Assembly: GCF_023078275.1 (NCBI RefSeq)
Contig: NC_062996.1
Coordinates: 5,890,001 to 5,954,000 of the forward strand
DNA from: Leguminivora glycinivorella
Lineage: Eukaryota > Arthropoda > Insecta > Lepidoptera > Tortricidae
Reading direction: 5' to 3'
Length of the DNA stretch: 64,000 bases
Numbering within the stretch: the first letter of the stretch is position 1; each line of letters opens with the position of its first letter. A program made the translations under genes and the position numbers. Shown here in pieces: positions 22,865-34,597 of the stretch. The notes beneath the pieces were generated by a model. That model was not told the DNA's origin. It searched no databases and saw only the letters and a program-made list of their open reading frames with translations.

Positions 22865-23016
22865 GTAACGGCCCAGCCACGACATTGGTCTAAGCGCGAC
22901 AGCGGTGAGCGGCAGCCATACGTGCGAATGAAAAGTCCCATCGCTGCGTCTCGCTCCGATGTATGGCCGCCGCTCACCGCTGTCGCGCTTAGACCAATGT
23001 CGTGGCTGAGCCGTAA
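22865..23016. repeat. MITE with ~45-bp inverted ends
   Basis: 'CAGCCACGACATTGGTCTAA' and 'GCGCGACAGCGGTGAGCGGC' are mirrored by 'GCCGCTCACCGCTGTCGCGC' and 'TTAGACCAATGTCGTGGCTG'. Confidence 0.85.
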
Positions 23017-23097
23017 GGCGTAAACCCTGGTGGGTGCTGCCTCTGCGTACGCCCCATGACACGGGCAAGGCCAGCATCCGTTCGGTGTACCCCTTAG

Positions 23098-23232
23098 TTT
23101 GTTTTCACATTATCCGATCCGATATCGGATGTAGGACCGATATCCCATATATTTGAGCCACCATCTTTGAATTTTTCCTTTGAAATCCTTCTTACAGCCG
23201 ATATCGGATCGGACAATGTGAAAACGCACTTA
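23098..23232. repeat. R9 palindromic MITE
   Basis: 'TTTTCACATTATCCGATCCG' with the mirror 'GATCGGACAATGTGAAAA'. Same internal 'CCCATA..TTGAAATCCTT' as the 14,375 copy. Confidence 0.75.
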
Positions 23233-24140
23233 GGCCCTTACATTTCATGAAAGTGTCAAAAGGGGTACATGTTGGCTTAGGCTCCGCGCACGCCTCCTAA
23301 GGTCCGGAATACCAAAGACCTATATAACTTCGTATAGACCGATAAAGTCTAAGAAAAAAACGTACCCCAAAACCATACAGAAAAAGGTACGGTGAGCTAG
23401 ATGGCGATACACCTTTGGGGTACGCTCGGCTAGATGGCGCTAATATAAATATTTGACATTTTAAAACATATCAAACTAAGAATATGGCCCAAATTGTCAA
23501 AACTGAGGTTCAAAAGTTTTAAGCCTCTGTCGAGAGATGGCAGTCTATGCACTGTGATTACACATTTTAATTTGACAGTAACTCTCTTTAATACTCAATC
23601 CTCTTTGGGAATACCCTTAGGTCCCGTGATGGGAAAGACATGAACCATGAAAAATATTTCGATAACTTGAAATTACCCGCCACTCAAAATTGTCCCCCTC
23701 TACCTTAATTATATTCGTCACTGGTAACTAACTGTTACATTACATTGTCTCCAACATGTAACCAACCTTTGACATTCCCCCCAATTTAAAGTACCTATCG
23801 GCCAAACAGTTGCTTGGTAACCGTAATTGGTGATTTCTGACGAAGCTGACATGCGATTCAAGGCACGCATGATGTGCCTACGATTCAGCAAAGAGGATCG
23901 AGTGTTATAGAGAGTTACTGTCAAAGTAAAATGTGTAATCGCAGAGCATATACTGCCATCTCTCGACACAGGCTTAAAACTTTTGAACCTCAGTTTTGAC
24001 AATTTGGCCCATATTCTTAGCTTGATATGTGTTAAAATGTCAAATATTAATATTAGCGCCATCTAGCCGAGCGTACCCCAAAAGTGTATCGCCATCTGGG
24101 TCACCGTACCTTTTTCTGTATGGTTTTGAAGTACGTTTTT

Positions 24141-25290
24141 AGGGTTCCGTAGTCAACTAGGAACCCTTATAGTTTCGCCATGTCTGTCTGTCCGTCCGTC
24201 CGCGGATAATCTCAGTAACCGTTAGCACTAGAAAGCTGAAATTTGGTACCAATATGTATATCAATCACGCCAACAAAGTGCAAAAATAAAAAATGGAAAA
24301 AAATGTTTTATTAGGGTACCCCCCCCCCTACATGTAAAGTGGGGGCTGATATTTTTTTTTCATTCCAACCCCAACGTGTGATAGGTATTTAAAAAGGGTT
24401 CCCTCTATTTGGCATAACTTTAATTGTCCGAAACGATTTTCGCATAACAGACTTCGCATAATCGATTTTCGCCGAATGTTAATTTGGCAGAAAACTTATT
24501 TGTCATAATCGAAAATAATACGAATAACACATTGTCCGAAAATAAGTTCGCATAATTCTGTTTACGCCGATTGTTTTTATGAATAAAATTAATTCGCATA
24601 ATTGTATTTGGCATATTTCTTAAAATCAGAATATCCACCCATACTAAATGCTGTTAAGAGAGTCGGTTTGGTTAGGTTAGAACTGCGACCTCAACAAATA
24701 AAACATTTTGTCAAGAATTTCGGTTAGGTTAGGTTAGAACTGCAACATTAATATAGTAGTATTACCTATGATAAAAATTCTGCGTAGTAAATCTCCACTA
24801 AACCATGTTATGCAGAAATAATTTATGCATAAAAACCATTCGGCGAATAACCTTTATGCATGAAATATATTCGGACAAACAAAAATATGCCTAGACAAAT
24901 TATGCGTAACTATACTATGCCATAACAAATTATGCGAAAGGTGAATTATGCCAATATAGATTATGCCAAAAAGAATTCTCGATTGAAAAATTATGCCAAA
25001 ACAAGGGGAACCATTTAAAAATGAATAAGGGTTTACTAAAATCGTTTTTTGATAATATTTATATTTTCGGAAATAATCGCTCCTAAAGGAAAAAAAAGTG
25101 CGTCCCCCCTGTAACTTTTGAACCATATGTTTAAAAAAATGTGAAAAAAATCACAAAAGTAGAACTTTATAAAGACTTTCTAGGAAAATTGTTTTGAACT
25201 TGATAGGTTCAGTAGTTTTTGAGAAGAATACGGAAAACTACGGAACCCTACACTGAGCGTGGGCCGACACGCTCTTGGCCGGTTTTTTTT
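24141..25290 (+). repeat. R5 copy inserted in the R6 arm
   Basis: 'AGGGTTCCGTAGTCAACTAG' to 'ACACGCTCTTGGCCGG', itself split at 24,396-25,012 by another element. Confidence 0.85.
24396..25012. mobile_element. hAT/Mutator-like insertion with GCATAA arrays (617 bp)
   Basis: Begins 'GGGTTCCCTCTATTTGGCAT' and ends with the inverse 'ATGCCAAAACAAGGGGAACC'. It splits R5 and is flanked by ATTTAAAA(A) on both sides (24,387 and 25,013), an 8-9 bp duplication. The left half is full of 'TTCGCATAA'-type words and the right half of 'TTATGC' inverses, so it folds on itself throughout. The short reading frames across it are by-products of these words. Confidence 0.8.
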
Positions 25291-25342
25291 TCTTAGACTT
25301 TATCTGTCTATACGGAGTTACATATGTCTTTGGATTCAGCGA

Positions 25343-25512
25343 TGTCTCAGTGTGCGTAGCCGAATGCACAAACGCTCACGATAATATCTCTTTCGTAGCT
25401 ATCTATCTCTGTCGCTCTTGCGTATTGGCGCGACAGAGCCAGACTACCTTTCTGCGGCATTTCGATTTCGTTTCGCGTCGCAAAAATGCCGTTCGGCTAC
25501 GGGGCCTGTTCT
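25343..25512 (-). repeat. R10 repeat
   Basis: 'GCGTAGCCGAATGCACAAAC' to 'GCCGTTCGGCTACGGGGCC'. The related tandem pair is at 38,023. Confidence 0.65.
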
Positions 25513-26065
25513 ATTAGGATTAAAATATCAGAATCAGAATGCTTTATTTGTAAAACATAGGTACATTTTAGGTTTAAGTCTATGAATGGTCTGAACAAAC
25601 CATGTTTTGCCGGTTGGCATACAAATGTCAAAAAGGACGAGAGGCACGAGAGCAAATGAATAATATAAAATTAATAAATTACAATTAGTCAGAACTAAAA
25701 TTACAATTTAAATAAATAGACACAATTAAAATTAAATAAAGATTTACAATTAAATACAAAAAATAGTCATTATACATTACTAATTGATATTTTGTATATT
25801 GTATATCCCTTTAGATATACTCGGAAATACGTTATATTGAAGTAACTAGCCTCCCCCGGCTATTTAAATTTGTGTAAGTAAATACGAAATAGGCTGAGGA
25901 AAGCCCAACCAGAAATATATGACTACGCGCCATCTTGCGGGATTTCATCAGAACTATTTTCCTCATACTAAACTGAACTGTCACCCCATACACCAGAATT
26001 AACTCACTCAACGAAGCCTACCTTAGCGGAAAATTACACCCCCCTACACACGCTGGCTTCACCCC
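25513..26065. other. No gene seen
   Basis: AT-rich first part, with 'CTAGCCTCCCCCGGC' at 25,848. No supported feature. Confidence 0.4.
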
Positions 26066-27384
26066 CACCCCTCAGTACTTTGAGTATGTGGATTAGAACA
26101 CCATTCACTACAACTATGCCAAAATTCGCTTTTACACGAGTTTTTTCCGCTGAGTTATGTAAAAGCGAATTTTGGCATAGTGTAGGAAATGGTCACAGAA
26201 CTAAATCAAGATAGAAGGAAAATGCTCGGCGATTAACAGCGAAACCGAGCGTGTAACGTTTTGTGTCGAGCCTATGACGTCACGAGTGTCTTTAGTGATG
26301 GGAACGTTGTCGCCGCGTAACCTATTCGATCGATTGTGGAGGTTGCTTGCGGGATGCCCGCCGAAGTTAAAAATATCGGATGTTCATCTTCGTTGTGAAA
26401 TAAAGTAAGTATATACCTGTATTCGTGTGATGACAAACAATTCACTAGTAGGTATATAATTTGCCTAAGGCCAGGAACAAAGATTTTAGTAGGTAGGTAT
26501 TAATACTAGTTAATATTTTTAAGAAAATCGACCATGTACTCACTTCATTATCCTCATGTTATTTGTTACAACTTTTAGTAATATATAAATATAATTAACC
26601 ATTAACAAATTTTTAGAGTTATTTTTATTCATAATAAATATAGAGCGTATTATGTTTGTATTTGTTTTTCTGCCGACCACAAATTCAACGTTAATACCGT
26701 AACTGTAACCTATTTTAAAGTTAAATTTACTTTTCACTCGTACTTTATATGTATAGTTTCATAACAATATAAAAACATAATTATAATTTCCACTGCTTCG
26801 CAAAATCGATTTAAATCGAATAAGGAAATCGCAGCATACATGACGATATATTTCCGTGGTGCACCACTATTCTTAAGTTCGACGTGAGTTCGACGGACAA
26901 AATAACAAATCTACCTTCACTTTGTCTCGATAGTTTGAATAGCCTATTTTTATATCGCTTGTTTTAAACGCACACCAAGTCGGACTCGTCAAATTAAAGC
27001 CGCAATGGAAAACTAGTTTGACGGCCGTACATCAGCTAATGTTTTGATGATAAAAATAGGAAAATCGTGTTTTTTATTTAATAAAAAATATTTTAGGACA
27101 AATGGTACTTACCGATGATCTGAAACACTTTGTTTAACACTCTTGCTTTTATTGGTGGTGTTTGAACAGTTAATTATCGAATACCGACCCATTTTGTATT
27201 TTTCACTGTATGTCACTCGCGGGCAGCGGTCGGGAGCAGACTGACTTGCGCGGCGAACAATGTTGCTCGCTATTTAACTTTTCCGCACGCGAAGTAGATA
27301 CACTTTTTCCTTCTATCTTGATTTAGTTCTGTGGAAATGGTGTTCTAATCCACATACTCAAAGTACTGGGGGGTGGGGGGTGTA
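26066..27384. mobile_element. Non-autonomous DNA element, ~1.3 kb, with inverted ends
   Basis: Left 'CAGTACTTTGAGTATGTGGA' is mirrored by 'TCCACATACTCAAAGTACTG' near 27,345. A second pair, 'AGAACTAAATCAAGATAGAA' / 'TTCTATCTTGATTTAGTTCT', lies just inside at 26,201 and 27,311. The left arm is interrupted by its own hairpin, 'TATGCCAAAATTCGCTTTTA' with its mirror (26,117-26,182). No transposase frame inside. Confidence 0.7.
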
Positions 27385-27480
27385 AAAGTCCCTTTTTTTA
27401 GTTTTTCGCGAATAGCTTAACTGTGTCACCTAACAAAAAATGTTCTGGGACACAAGCAATCTTCATAACATTCTCTACAA

Positions 27481-27909
27481 TAGTTATTTGTTATACAAGG
27501 GGGCAAAGTTGTATTTTAACGCCGAGTGTGGAATTGAAAAACGAGCAAGTGAAAGGATTCTATAGTTGAACCACGAGCGAAGCGAGTGGTTCGAGAATAG
27601 AATCTTGAACTTGCGAGTTTTTTAACACACGAGAAGTAAAATACATTTGCACCCGAGTGTAACACAAAACTTTTCCCCTCACTATAGCAAGGAAACTACA
27701 ACGCAAAAAATGCGTTTATCACTGCTTCCAGTAGTTCCACAGGTGGTAAATGATCTTTATTAATAGATTCACCTACTTTTATCAATTTTAAAGCTGTTAA
27801 TTTTACTTTTTTCAAGGTCAAATTACTTTACCCACTAGTGGATAAAATGCGTTTTTACCCGCTGGTATTAAAGGACAAAACACGTGTTTCCGAGCTAGTG
27901 AGGTGAAAA
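27481..27909 (+). repeat. R7 repeat, copy A
   Basis: 'TTGTTATACAAGGGGGCAAA' to 'GTGTTTCCGAGCTAGTGAGG'. Reverse copies at 33,999 and 34,598. Confidence 0.8.
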
Positions 27910-28306
27910 GTAGATATTAACACTTTTCTGAAATCAAGTTCATGAAATGTGGAGGAGAAAAGATGGACAATAAATAAATAAACATTTTAAAGCTCAATTC
28001 GCAAAAAAAAAACTTCAATAATTTGAACCAGAGTTCTTCGCCATCTTGGTAAAACTGTGGTTTTCTTTGTTGTTAGACTTCACAACTTTGACGTTGTAAG
28101 GTCGCGTTCAATATTAATGGTTGCTGATGTTTGCAAACAGAAAGAGTTACAAGTTTGGATTAATTTTTGCACGCAACTGGGGACTGCGGCATTTTACTGT
28201 CAAAGTATGATAAACTAATTTCAATAGTTCGTAACTTCGTGCAACGAGAGACAAAAGTAAAAAAAAACTCAAATTTTAAACTTCTCATAAAAAGTATCTA
28301 CATATT
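27910..28306. other. No gene seen
   Basis: No supported feature. Confidence 0.4.
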
Positions 28307-29095
28307 CGCAAAGACCTAACTTCGTCTAGACAGATAAAGTCTAAGAAAAAAACCGGCCAAGAGCGTGTCGGGCCACGCTCAGTGTAGGGTTCCGTAGTTT
28401 TCCGTATTTTTCTCAAAAACTACTGAACCCATCAAGTTAAAAATAATTTTCCTAGAAAGTCTTTATAAAGTTCTACTTTTGTGATTTTTTCATACTTTTT
28501 AAACATACGGTTCAAAAGTTAGAGGGGTTTTAACTTAGTAAACCCTTATTCATTTTTAAATACCTATCCAACAATATATCACACGTTCGGGTTGGAATGA
28601 GAAAAAAAATATCAGTCCCCACTTTACATGTAGGGGGGGTACCCTAATAAAACATTTTCTTCTATTTTTTATTTTTGCACTTTGTCGGCGTGATTTATAT
28701 ACATATTGGTACCAAATTTCAGTTTTCTAGTGCTAACGGTTACTGAGATTATCCGCGGACGGACGGACGGACGGACGGACGGACAGACAGACAGACATGG
28801 CGAAACTATAAGGGTTCCTAGTTGACTACGGAACCCTAAAAAAACGTACCCCAAAACCATACAGAAAAACGGTACGGTGAGCTAGATGGCGATACACCTT
28901 TGGGGTACGCTCGGCTAGATGGCGCTAATATTAATATTTGACATTTTAAAACATATCAAGCTAAGAATATGGGCCAAATTGTCAAAACTGAGGTTCAAAA
29001 GTTTTAAGCCTGTGTCGAGAGATGGCAGTCTATGCACTGTGCTTACACATTTTACTTTGACAGTAACTCTCTTTAATACTCGATCCTCTTTGATA
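28307..29095. mobile_element. R6 foldback arm, copy 2, carrying R5
   Basis: The mirror of 23,876-25,330: 'CAGATAAAGTCTAAGAAAAA', then a reverse R5, then 'CGTACCCCAAAACCATACAG' and the long arm to 'TACTCGATCCTCTTTG'. Only one arm is present. Confidence 0.7.
28351..28838 (-). repeat. R5 repeat, reverse
   Basis: 'CCGGCCAAGAGCGTGTCGGG' to 'CCTAGTTGACTACGGAACCC', with a GGAC microsatellite at 28,757-28,785. It occupies the same site of the R6 arm as the 24,141 copy. Confidence 0.85.
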
Positions 29096-29611
29096 TTCGT
29101 AAAGTTAATGATATACAGGGTTTTATCTATGTACACTATCATAGAGGAATAAGTAAGGGAGGGAACAGTTGTAACTCCATACATAATTAAATGCGAGTTA
29201 TTTGTATAGACATAGTTAAGTGGCATCTAGCGACAATCACGCTTCAACTGACGTAAATTATCAGTACTGCTACTTGTCAATAGATGTCGCGACGAAACAA
29301 ACCAATATTCCATTTTATTTGATTTCTATTTTATGTCACACTGTATGTAGCCATTGTAACCCATGTTGTGATCTGTGGTTACATAACCCGTTGCGCGTGC
29401 GCATCGCGGCCGCAACCTCGGCGCGCGCCTCGCGTTACAGTGTCCGGTGGCCCTTTGTGTCGTTCTGACAACCAGTTTGTTTGGGGCATCAACTACACAA
29501 GTATATAACTGAGGTTATACAGATGTTGCCAGTGTATGGTTTTGATACGAGCGAGTTTCAACATTAAATAATGGTTGCACTGGTCTAAAACGCAAAATAT
29601 ACACAATATTG

Positions 29612-29672
29612 TCTTTGCCTTTGGCTAGTCTGTGGTCAAGAGTAAGCCCATTTATAAGAAATAAAAAAAAAT
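29612..29672 (+). repeat. R11 LINE 3' end fragment
   Basis: 'TTGTCTTTGCCTTTGGCTAG' and 'CAAGAGTAAGCCCATTTATA' followed by an A-run. Confidence 0.6.
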
Positions 29673-30521
29673 CTGTTTATTTTTCTTTCGCAGGGCGCCT
29701 ATTCTGTGCAGTTTGGCCTTCGGCCATTTGAAGATACCTAATGAATCTAACCTACTTGGACATTTTGCGTTTTAGACCAGTTGCGACTATACCATTGTTT
29801 ATTTCTTTCATTTAACAATTCAATGACGTATTCAATTTAAAAGTCTCTAACATCTACTTTAGATTTATTGAACGAAAGGCCACAATAGCAAGTTTACATG
29901 TAAATCTGTAAAAATACAAACAATAAAACAAAATTATAAAATCCAATTAAAAGTTTCAATTCAATGAAAACAAAAAAGCAATTGAGATTTCGTGGAAAAT
30001 GTCACAGACAAATATAGTTACGAATAAAATGAGGCAAAAGCTGGCAGATCGTAAAATAGGTAACGTTTTAAAATTCAGTCTGCGACGGATTTAGATGGGC
30101 TGGATATAGGCTAAATCAATACGGGAACGGAGTTCTAAAACTAGACTTGTCTAGTACATGATTTGTATGGGCATAGTTAAGGGACATCTAGCGACAATCA
30201 CGCATCAACTATCGTAAATTATCAGTACTGCTACTTGTCAATAGATGTCGCGACGGACGAAGAGTCTAATGCTCACCAACTTTTTAGCTAATATTACAAT
30301 AGTATTAATCAGTATTCTGTTTTCAATTCCTTCTGCTTGTAATATAAGTTGTAAACTGTTCTAATATTAAATTTTTGGCAGAAGAGATACTAAATTTGTT
30401 TTTTTATCATGCAGAAGCGTCTGCGAGCGATATTACATATTTTTAAATTAAAGGAAAAACGCCACCCTAAGGCGGTTGAGAATTGAGGAAAGGCATGGAT
30501 AAATTCGCACACATCCAGCAG

Positions 30522-30597
30522 GCCTCCGTGGCGCAGTTGGTAAGCGGGATGGCCCCGGCAAGGCCAAAGGTCGCAGGTTCGAGTTCTGCCGGAGGTG
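30522..30597 (+). tRNA. tRNA-Ala(GGC)-like cloverleaf, probably a SINE head or pseudogene
   Basis: The acceptor arms GCCTCCG / CGGAGGT pair with a G-U at the end. The T arm is 'GCAGGTTCGAGTTCTGC'. The anticodon stem TGGCC/GGCCA encloses CCGGCAA, putting GGC (Ala) in the anticodon. Position 33 is C instead of the invariant U and there is one extra base after the D stem, so a working tRNA is doubtful. Confidence 0.4.
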
Positions 30598-30936
30598 TGA
30601 ATTTTTCCATTTTTACTTTAATTTAAAAATAAAGAAGAGATACTGTTGCAACCTAGTATCGAGTAGTGGTACTGATAATTCACGCTATTTGACGCGTGAT
30701 TGATGCGTGATTGTCGCTAGATGTCACTCAACTATGCCTATACAAATAACTCGCATTTACTGATGTATGGAGTTACAACTCTTCCCTTACATATTCCTCT
30801 ATGACAACAATTAGTTCGTCAAGTTTTTAAAATAGCTGTATAGATCATGTATACGACTAGTAGTACAAACTATAATGTCATTTCGAATTGTAAGGAATAA
30901 ACGTAAACAAACTGCTGTCACTGTCAAAGTACATAC

Positions 30937-31174
30937 ATACATACATACAATCACGCCTGTATCCCATAAAGGGGTAGGCAGAACGCATGAAACTACTAAA
31001 GCTTCAGTGCCACTCTTGGCAAATAAGGGGTTGAAAGAAAACGAAACTGTGACATTGCAGTGACAGGTTGCCAGCCTCTCGCCTACGCCACAATTTAACC
31101 CATATCCCATAGTCGCCTTCTACGACACCCACGGGAAGAAAGGGGGTGGTGAAATTCTTAACCCGTCACCACAC
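30937..31174 (+). repeat. R1 retroposon, near full length
   Basis: 'CAATCACGCCTGTATCCCAT' to 'GAAATTCTTAACCCGTCACC'. Confidence 0.85.
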
Positions 31175-31721
31175 AGAACTGTCAAAGTAACACGTGCAAT
31201 TCAGGTAATTGATTCTCAAATTAAGGGTCGCCAGAAAAACAAAAATGTTTCAACCAGTTAACGATCACTCTATTACACACTTAAAATAGTGAATCGAAAA
31301 AACACACGATGATTGTTATATTATGTTATGATCCCGTGCAAATAAAAATAAAAATCGGTTCAAAAATGACGAAGTTATTTACAAAACGAATAGCAGACAT
31401 TTACAAAACGAATAGTTTATATTGATAGCTTTATTAATACACCACCGTATTTGAAGACGGTTTTAATTATCCATTAAAACTTAAGCACCTAGTCTCAAAA
31501 CTCGGTGAATAAAAAAAAAAGTAAATTTTGTTTAATTTATTTGAGTATATGATTTTTTATGAAAACCTACTTTGTTTCAGGTAAAATAATGTGCACCTGT
31601 TTCCCATTTCCTACACATCAGCTTGTAGGTTAATTTAACCTACGTAATGTAAGTAAAGTACAGCCATTTTTAAATTCACTAATTTTTACCAAATTCCTTA
31701 TGGTACTGACTATATTACAAC
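31175..31721. other. No gene seen
   Basis: AT-rich. No supported feature. Confidence 0.4.
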
Positions 31722-32130
31722 CAAAGAGGATCGAGGATTATAGAGTTACTGTCGCAGTAAAATTTGTAATCACAGTGCATAGACTGCCATCTCTTGACAC
31801 AGGCTTAAAACTTTTGAACCTCTGACAATTTGGTCTAGATATGTGTTAAAATGTCATATTCTTTTTTAGCTTAACACAGCAAAACGGAGTATGTTTGTTG
31901 GGGTGGCAAATGTCACTGTTTATTAGGCGTCCATATTAGCGCCATCAGGCGGACGTATACTTGTTTGATGACGTAGTATAAAAAAAAAAAAAAAAATTAG
32001 CGCCATCTAGCTGAGCATACCCTAAAGGTGTAATGCCATCTAAGTCACCGTACCTTTTTCTGTATGGTACTGAGGTACGTTTTTTCTTAGACTTTATCTG
32101 TCTATACGGAGTTATATATGTCTTTGGTAC
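31722..32130. repeat. R6 foldback arm, copy 3, split by a retroposon
   Basis: 'CAAAGAGGATCGAGGATTAT' to 'CTTAGACTTTATCTGTCTAT'. It lacks the R5 insertion that copies 1 and 2 share, but carries an R4 fragment at 31,868-31,996. Confidence 0.7.
31868..31996 (+). repeat. R4 retroposon fragment with polyA
   Basis: 'TAACACAGCAAAACGGAGTA' to 'GATGACGTAGTATAAAA' with a ~17-base A run, inserted in the R6 arm. Confidence 0.65.
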
Positions 32131-32135
32131 AACTC

Positions 32136-33640
32136 ATATGTACCATACAAAGTTTCATTCAAACTTCATACATTTATTATACACTCACCACCTGCCAAAT
32201 AAATGGTTAAACTCGTTAACTTTACCCCCATTCAAATATACAACTTATTCCCCACATATAAAGTCTAAATTATACTGCTTTAGTATAATGAGAAGCATGC
32301 AGTGCCAAGTTTAGGTTGGGAAATGAGTTTGTGCGAAAATAAACCTAATTATAAGGGGGAGAGGGGTTGATGTGGGATGGCAGGTTTTAGCAGCGCCATC
32401 TGTGTTTGTGTGACTGGAAACTAGGAGCTATGGTTTCATATTTACATTGTGGACTAAACTGCATGCAGTCAATTCCAGCAATATTACGTCGCGTCAAAAT
32501 TTCCGAATAAGAATGACTCAAATGTCGTCAACGATTTAAAACTGTCAACCAAATCATGGCATAAAAAATGCTACTGTGGGCTCACCGGCCAATAATAGGC
32601 TACTAGACTCTTATCGAATTTGGCACAAGAAATGATTGTTTCCTGTAGCATTTGACATAAGAAACCAATTTTTATAGATTTTGGGTATTACGAAAAGTAG
32701 ATATGGTGGCTATTCGGCTACGGGGCCTACGTATTTTCGATTATTAAAATTAGCATAATGTATTTATAGGTGTTCCGAAAATAAATTTTAGTGTATGGTG
32801 GCTACGTATTTTCGATTAAAAATGTGTGTAATATTTTTTTTACTTTGGCCACCGAAAACGCTGTCAGACGTGTAGTGACGTCATAGAACCCAACTTAATG
32901 TCGAGTGAATCACTGACATGATGAACTTTATACCTCATAACTTAAATGTCAGACAATTTTGTGCTCAATTCGATTTACGTCATGCGCAGACAATCTATGA
33001 TTAACATGGCTAATGATGTTTTTGCCTAATTAAGTTAAAGTAAACTTTATAAATGTTTTTTGAGGTTTTCAAGTCGTAATAAAATATGGTATTTTTTTTC
33101 GGTTAATTGGACTGTAATAAATAATATAAAATAGACTTTAAAAAAGGGTCAATTAGCCTATTGTTGTCTTTATAAAACGCGAACCTTTTTAAACCATGAC
33201 GTTGGCAGAATCATCGAGACTTGAAAATGTCCTCTACAAGGTTGGATTCCATAAAAAAAATGAATTTCGCGCCATTTTTTAGTGCCAAGATTTGGTTAGA
33301 CCGTCTGCTACTGCCGGGATTTTTGATATTTGCTGCAGCCGGCAGTAATATCGCGAAATACTGCTGCAATATCACTGTTGCAGTCCTTATCCGAACAGTA
33401 GTCATGGTAACCCAGTTATCCCGGACTTGGCGCCCGGGAGTCTGCCGCTATCGATTGTGGAGGCTGTTTGCTATCGCTACCTCTAGGGTTGTCACTGCTT
33501 TGTTGTTTTTATAAACCAAATTACATATCATATATTAACGTAACGCCTTATTAGTCTTATTACGCTTGTCTTTGGTATAGTATTCAGTTTTACACCCTAA
33601 AGCCACTACAGTACCTATTTTTCAACTGGGATAAGTTCTG
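32136..33640. other. Unassigned intergenic sequence
   Basis: No gene. 'GGCTCACCGGCCAATAATAG' at 32,579 and 'ATAAAACGCGAACCTTTTTA' at 33,172 correspond to neighbouring parts of one sequence at 45,335-45,395, so a repeat here has been split by ~570 bases. Confidence 0.4.
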
Positions 33641-33968
33641 TTATATCATAGATCAAATATAAGATCATACCATCCCATACATTAAAATGTGTCTGTCTAA
33701 GAACGCGCAATACCACCACACATAGATGGCGCCACAAAAAAATGTCTTGTAGCTTTCGATTATATGTCGATTTCGATGATTAGTGTCACTTTTGACATAG
33801 ATTTATGGCTCGAAAGTGACACTCATCGCCAATCTACAAATAATCGATGGCAACAAGGCATTCTTTGTGGCGCCATCTATGTGTGGTGTAGTGTATGCGC
33901 GTTCTTAGGCGGTCGCTTTTCAATGTATGGGATGGTATGATCTTCTTATATTTAATCTATGGTTATAT
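33641..33968. repeat. MITE with long inverted ends
   Basis: 'AGATCATACCATCCCATACA', 'GAACGCGC' and 'CACACATAGATGGCGCCACA' are mirrored by 'TGTGGCGCCATCTATGTGTG', 'GCGCGTTC' and 'TGTATGGGATGGTATGATCT'. A smaller hairpin, 'AGTGTCACTTT' / 'AAAGTGACACT', forms the centre. Confidence 0.8.
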
Positions 33969-33998
33969 GTATAGGATAAGTTACAGTCTGTTAAATTA

Positions 33999-34432
33999 TT
34001 TTTCCCCTCACTAGCTCGGAAACACGTGTTTTATCCTTTAATACCAGCGGGTAAAAACGCATTTTATCCACTAGTGGATAAAGTAATTTGACCATGAAAA
34101 TAGTCATTTTTACTGCTTTAAAATTGATAAAAATGAGTGAATCTAGTGATGACGATGTTTTACCACCTGTGCAACTACTGAAAGCAGTGATAAACGCGTT
34201 TTTTTGCGTTTTACTTTCCTCGCTATAGTGAGGGGAAAAGTTTTGTGTTACACTCGGGTGCAAATGTATTTTACTTCTCGTGTGTTAAAAAACTCGCAAG
34301 TTCAGAATTCTATTCTCGAACCACTCGCTTCGCTCGTGGTTCAACTATAGAATCCTTTCACTTGCTCGTTTTTCAATTCCACACTCGGCGTTAAAATACA
34401 ACTTTGCCCCCTTGTATAACAAATAACTATTT
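33999..34432 (-). repeat. R7 repeat, copy B
   Basis: 'CCCCTCACTAGCTCGGAAAC' to 'CCCTTGTATAACAAATAACT'. Confidence 0.85.
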
Positions 34433-34597
34433 ATAGTATGCGTAATTTAATTTCTACTCTTTTTTGGTCAGACTGTACCCTTAAAAAAATCCGAATTACG
34501 CATACTATGTTCGCAAAATATTTAGAAAATAATTTTATACGTATACAACGTGTTACACCAGCCACTGGAAACCTCAGACACCTCAACAGATTATTAT

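Larger units (their letters stand above)
23312..25330. mobile_element. R6 foldback element, copy 1, with nested insertions
   Basis: Left arm 23,312-23,605 and right arm 23,876-24,140 are inverted copies sharing 'GGTACGGTGAGCTAGATGGC', 'AGATGGCGCTAATAT' and 'GTCGAGAGATGGCAGT'. The last part of the right arm ('CTTAGACTTTATCTGTCTAT') sits at 25,290-25,330 because an R5 copy interrupts it. Non-coding. Confidence 0.75.
29131..30824. mobile_element. Inverted-repeat element, ~1.7 kb
   Basis: Left 'CATAGAGGAATAAGTAAGG' with 'TTGTAACTCCATAC' is mirrored at 30,770-30,824. Both arms contain 'CATCTAGCGACAATCACGC' or its inverse. A third, forward copy of that arm segment lies inside at 30,165-30,260. It also holds an R11 fragment (29,612-29,672) and a tRNA-like unit. 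No open frame of interest. Confidence 0.55.

Noticed and set aside
24420..25126. Reverse frames of 72 and 90 codons
   Set aside because: Produced by the iterated GCATAA words and the R5 copy around them.
28669..29226. Frames with runs of Pro-Ser-Val-Arg and of 77-103 codons
   Set aside because: The first comes from the GGAC microsatellite in R5, the others from the R6 arm, which also gives near-identical frames at 23,718-24,062.
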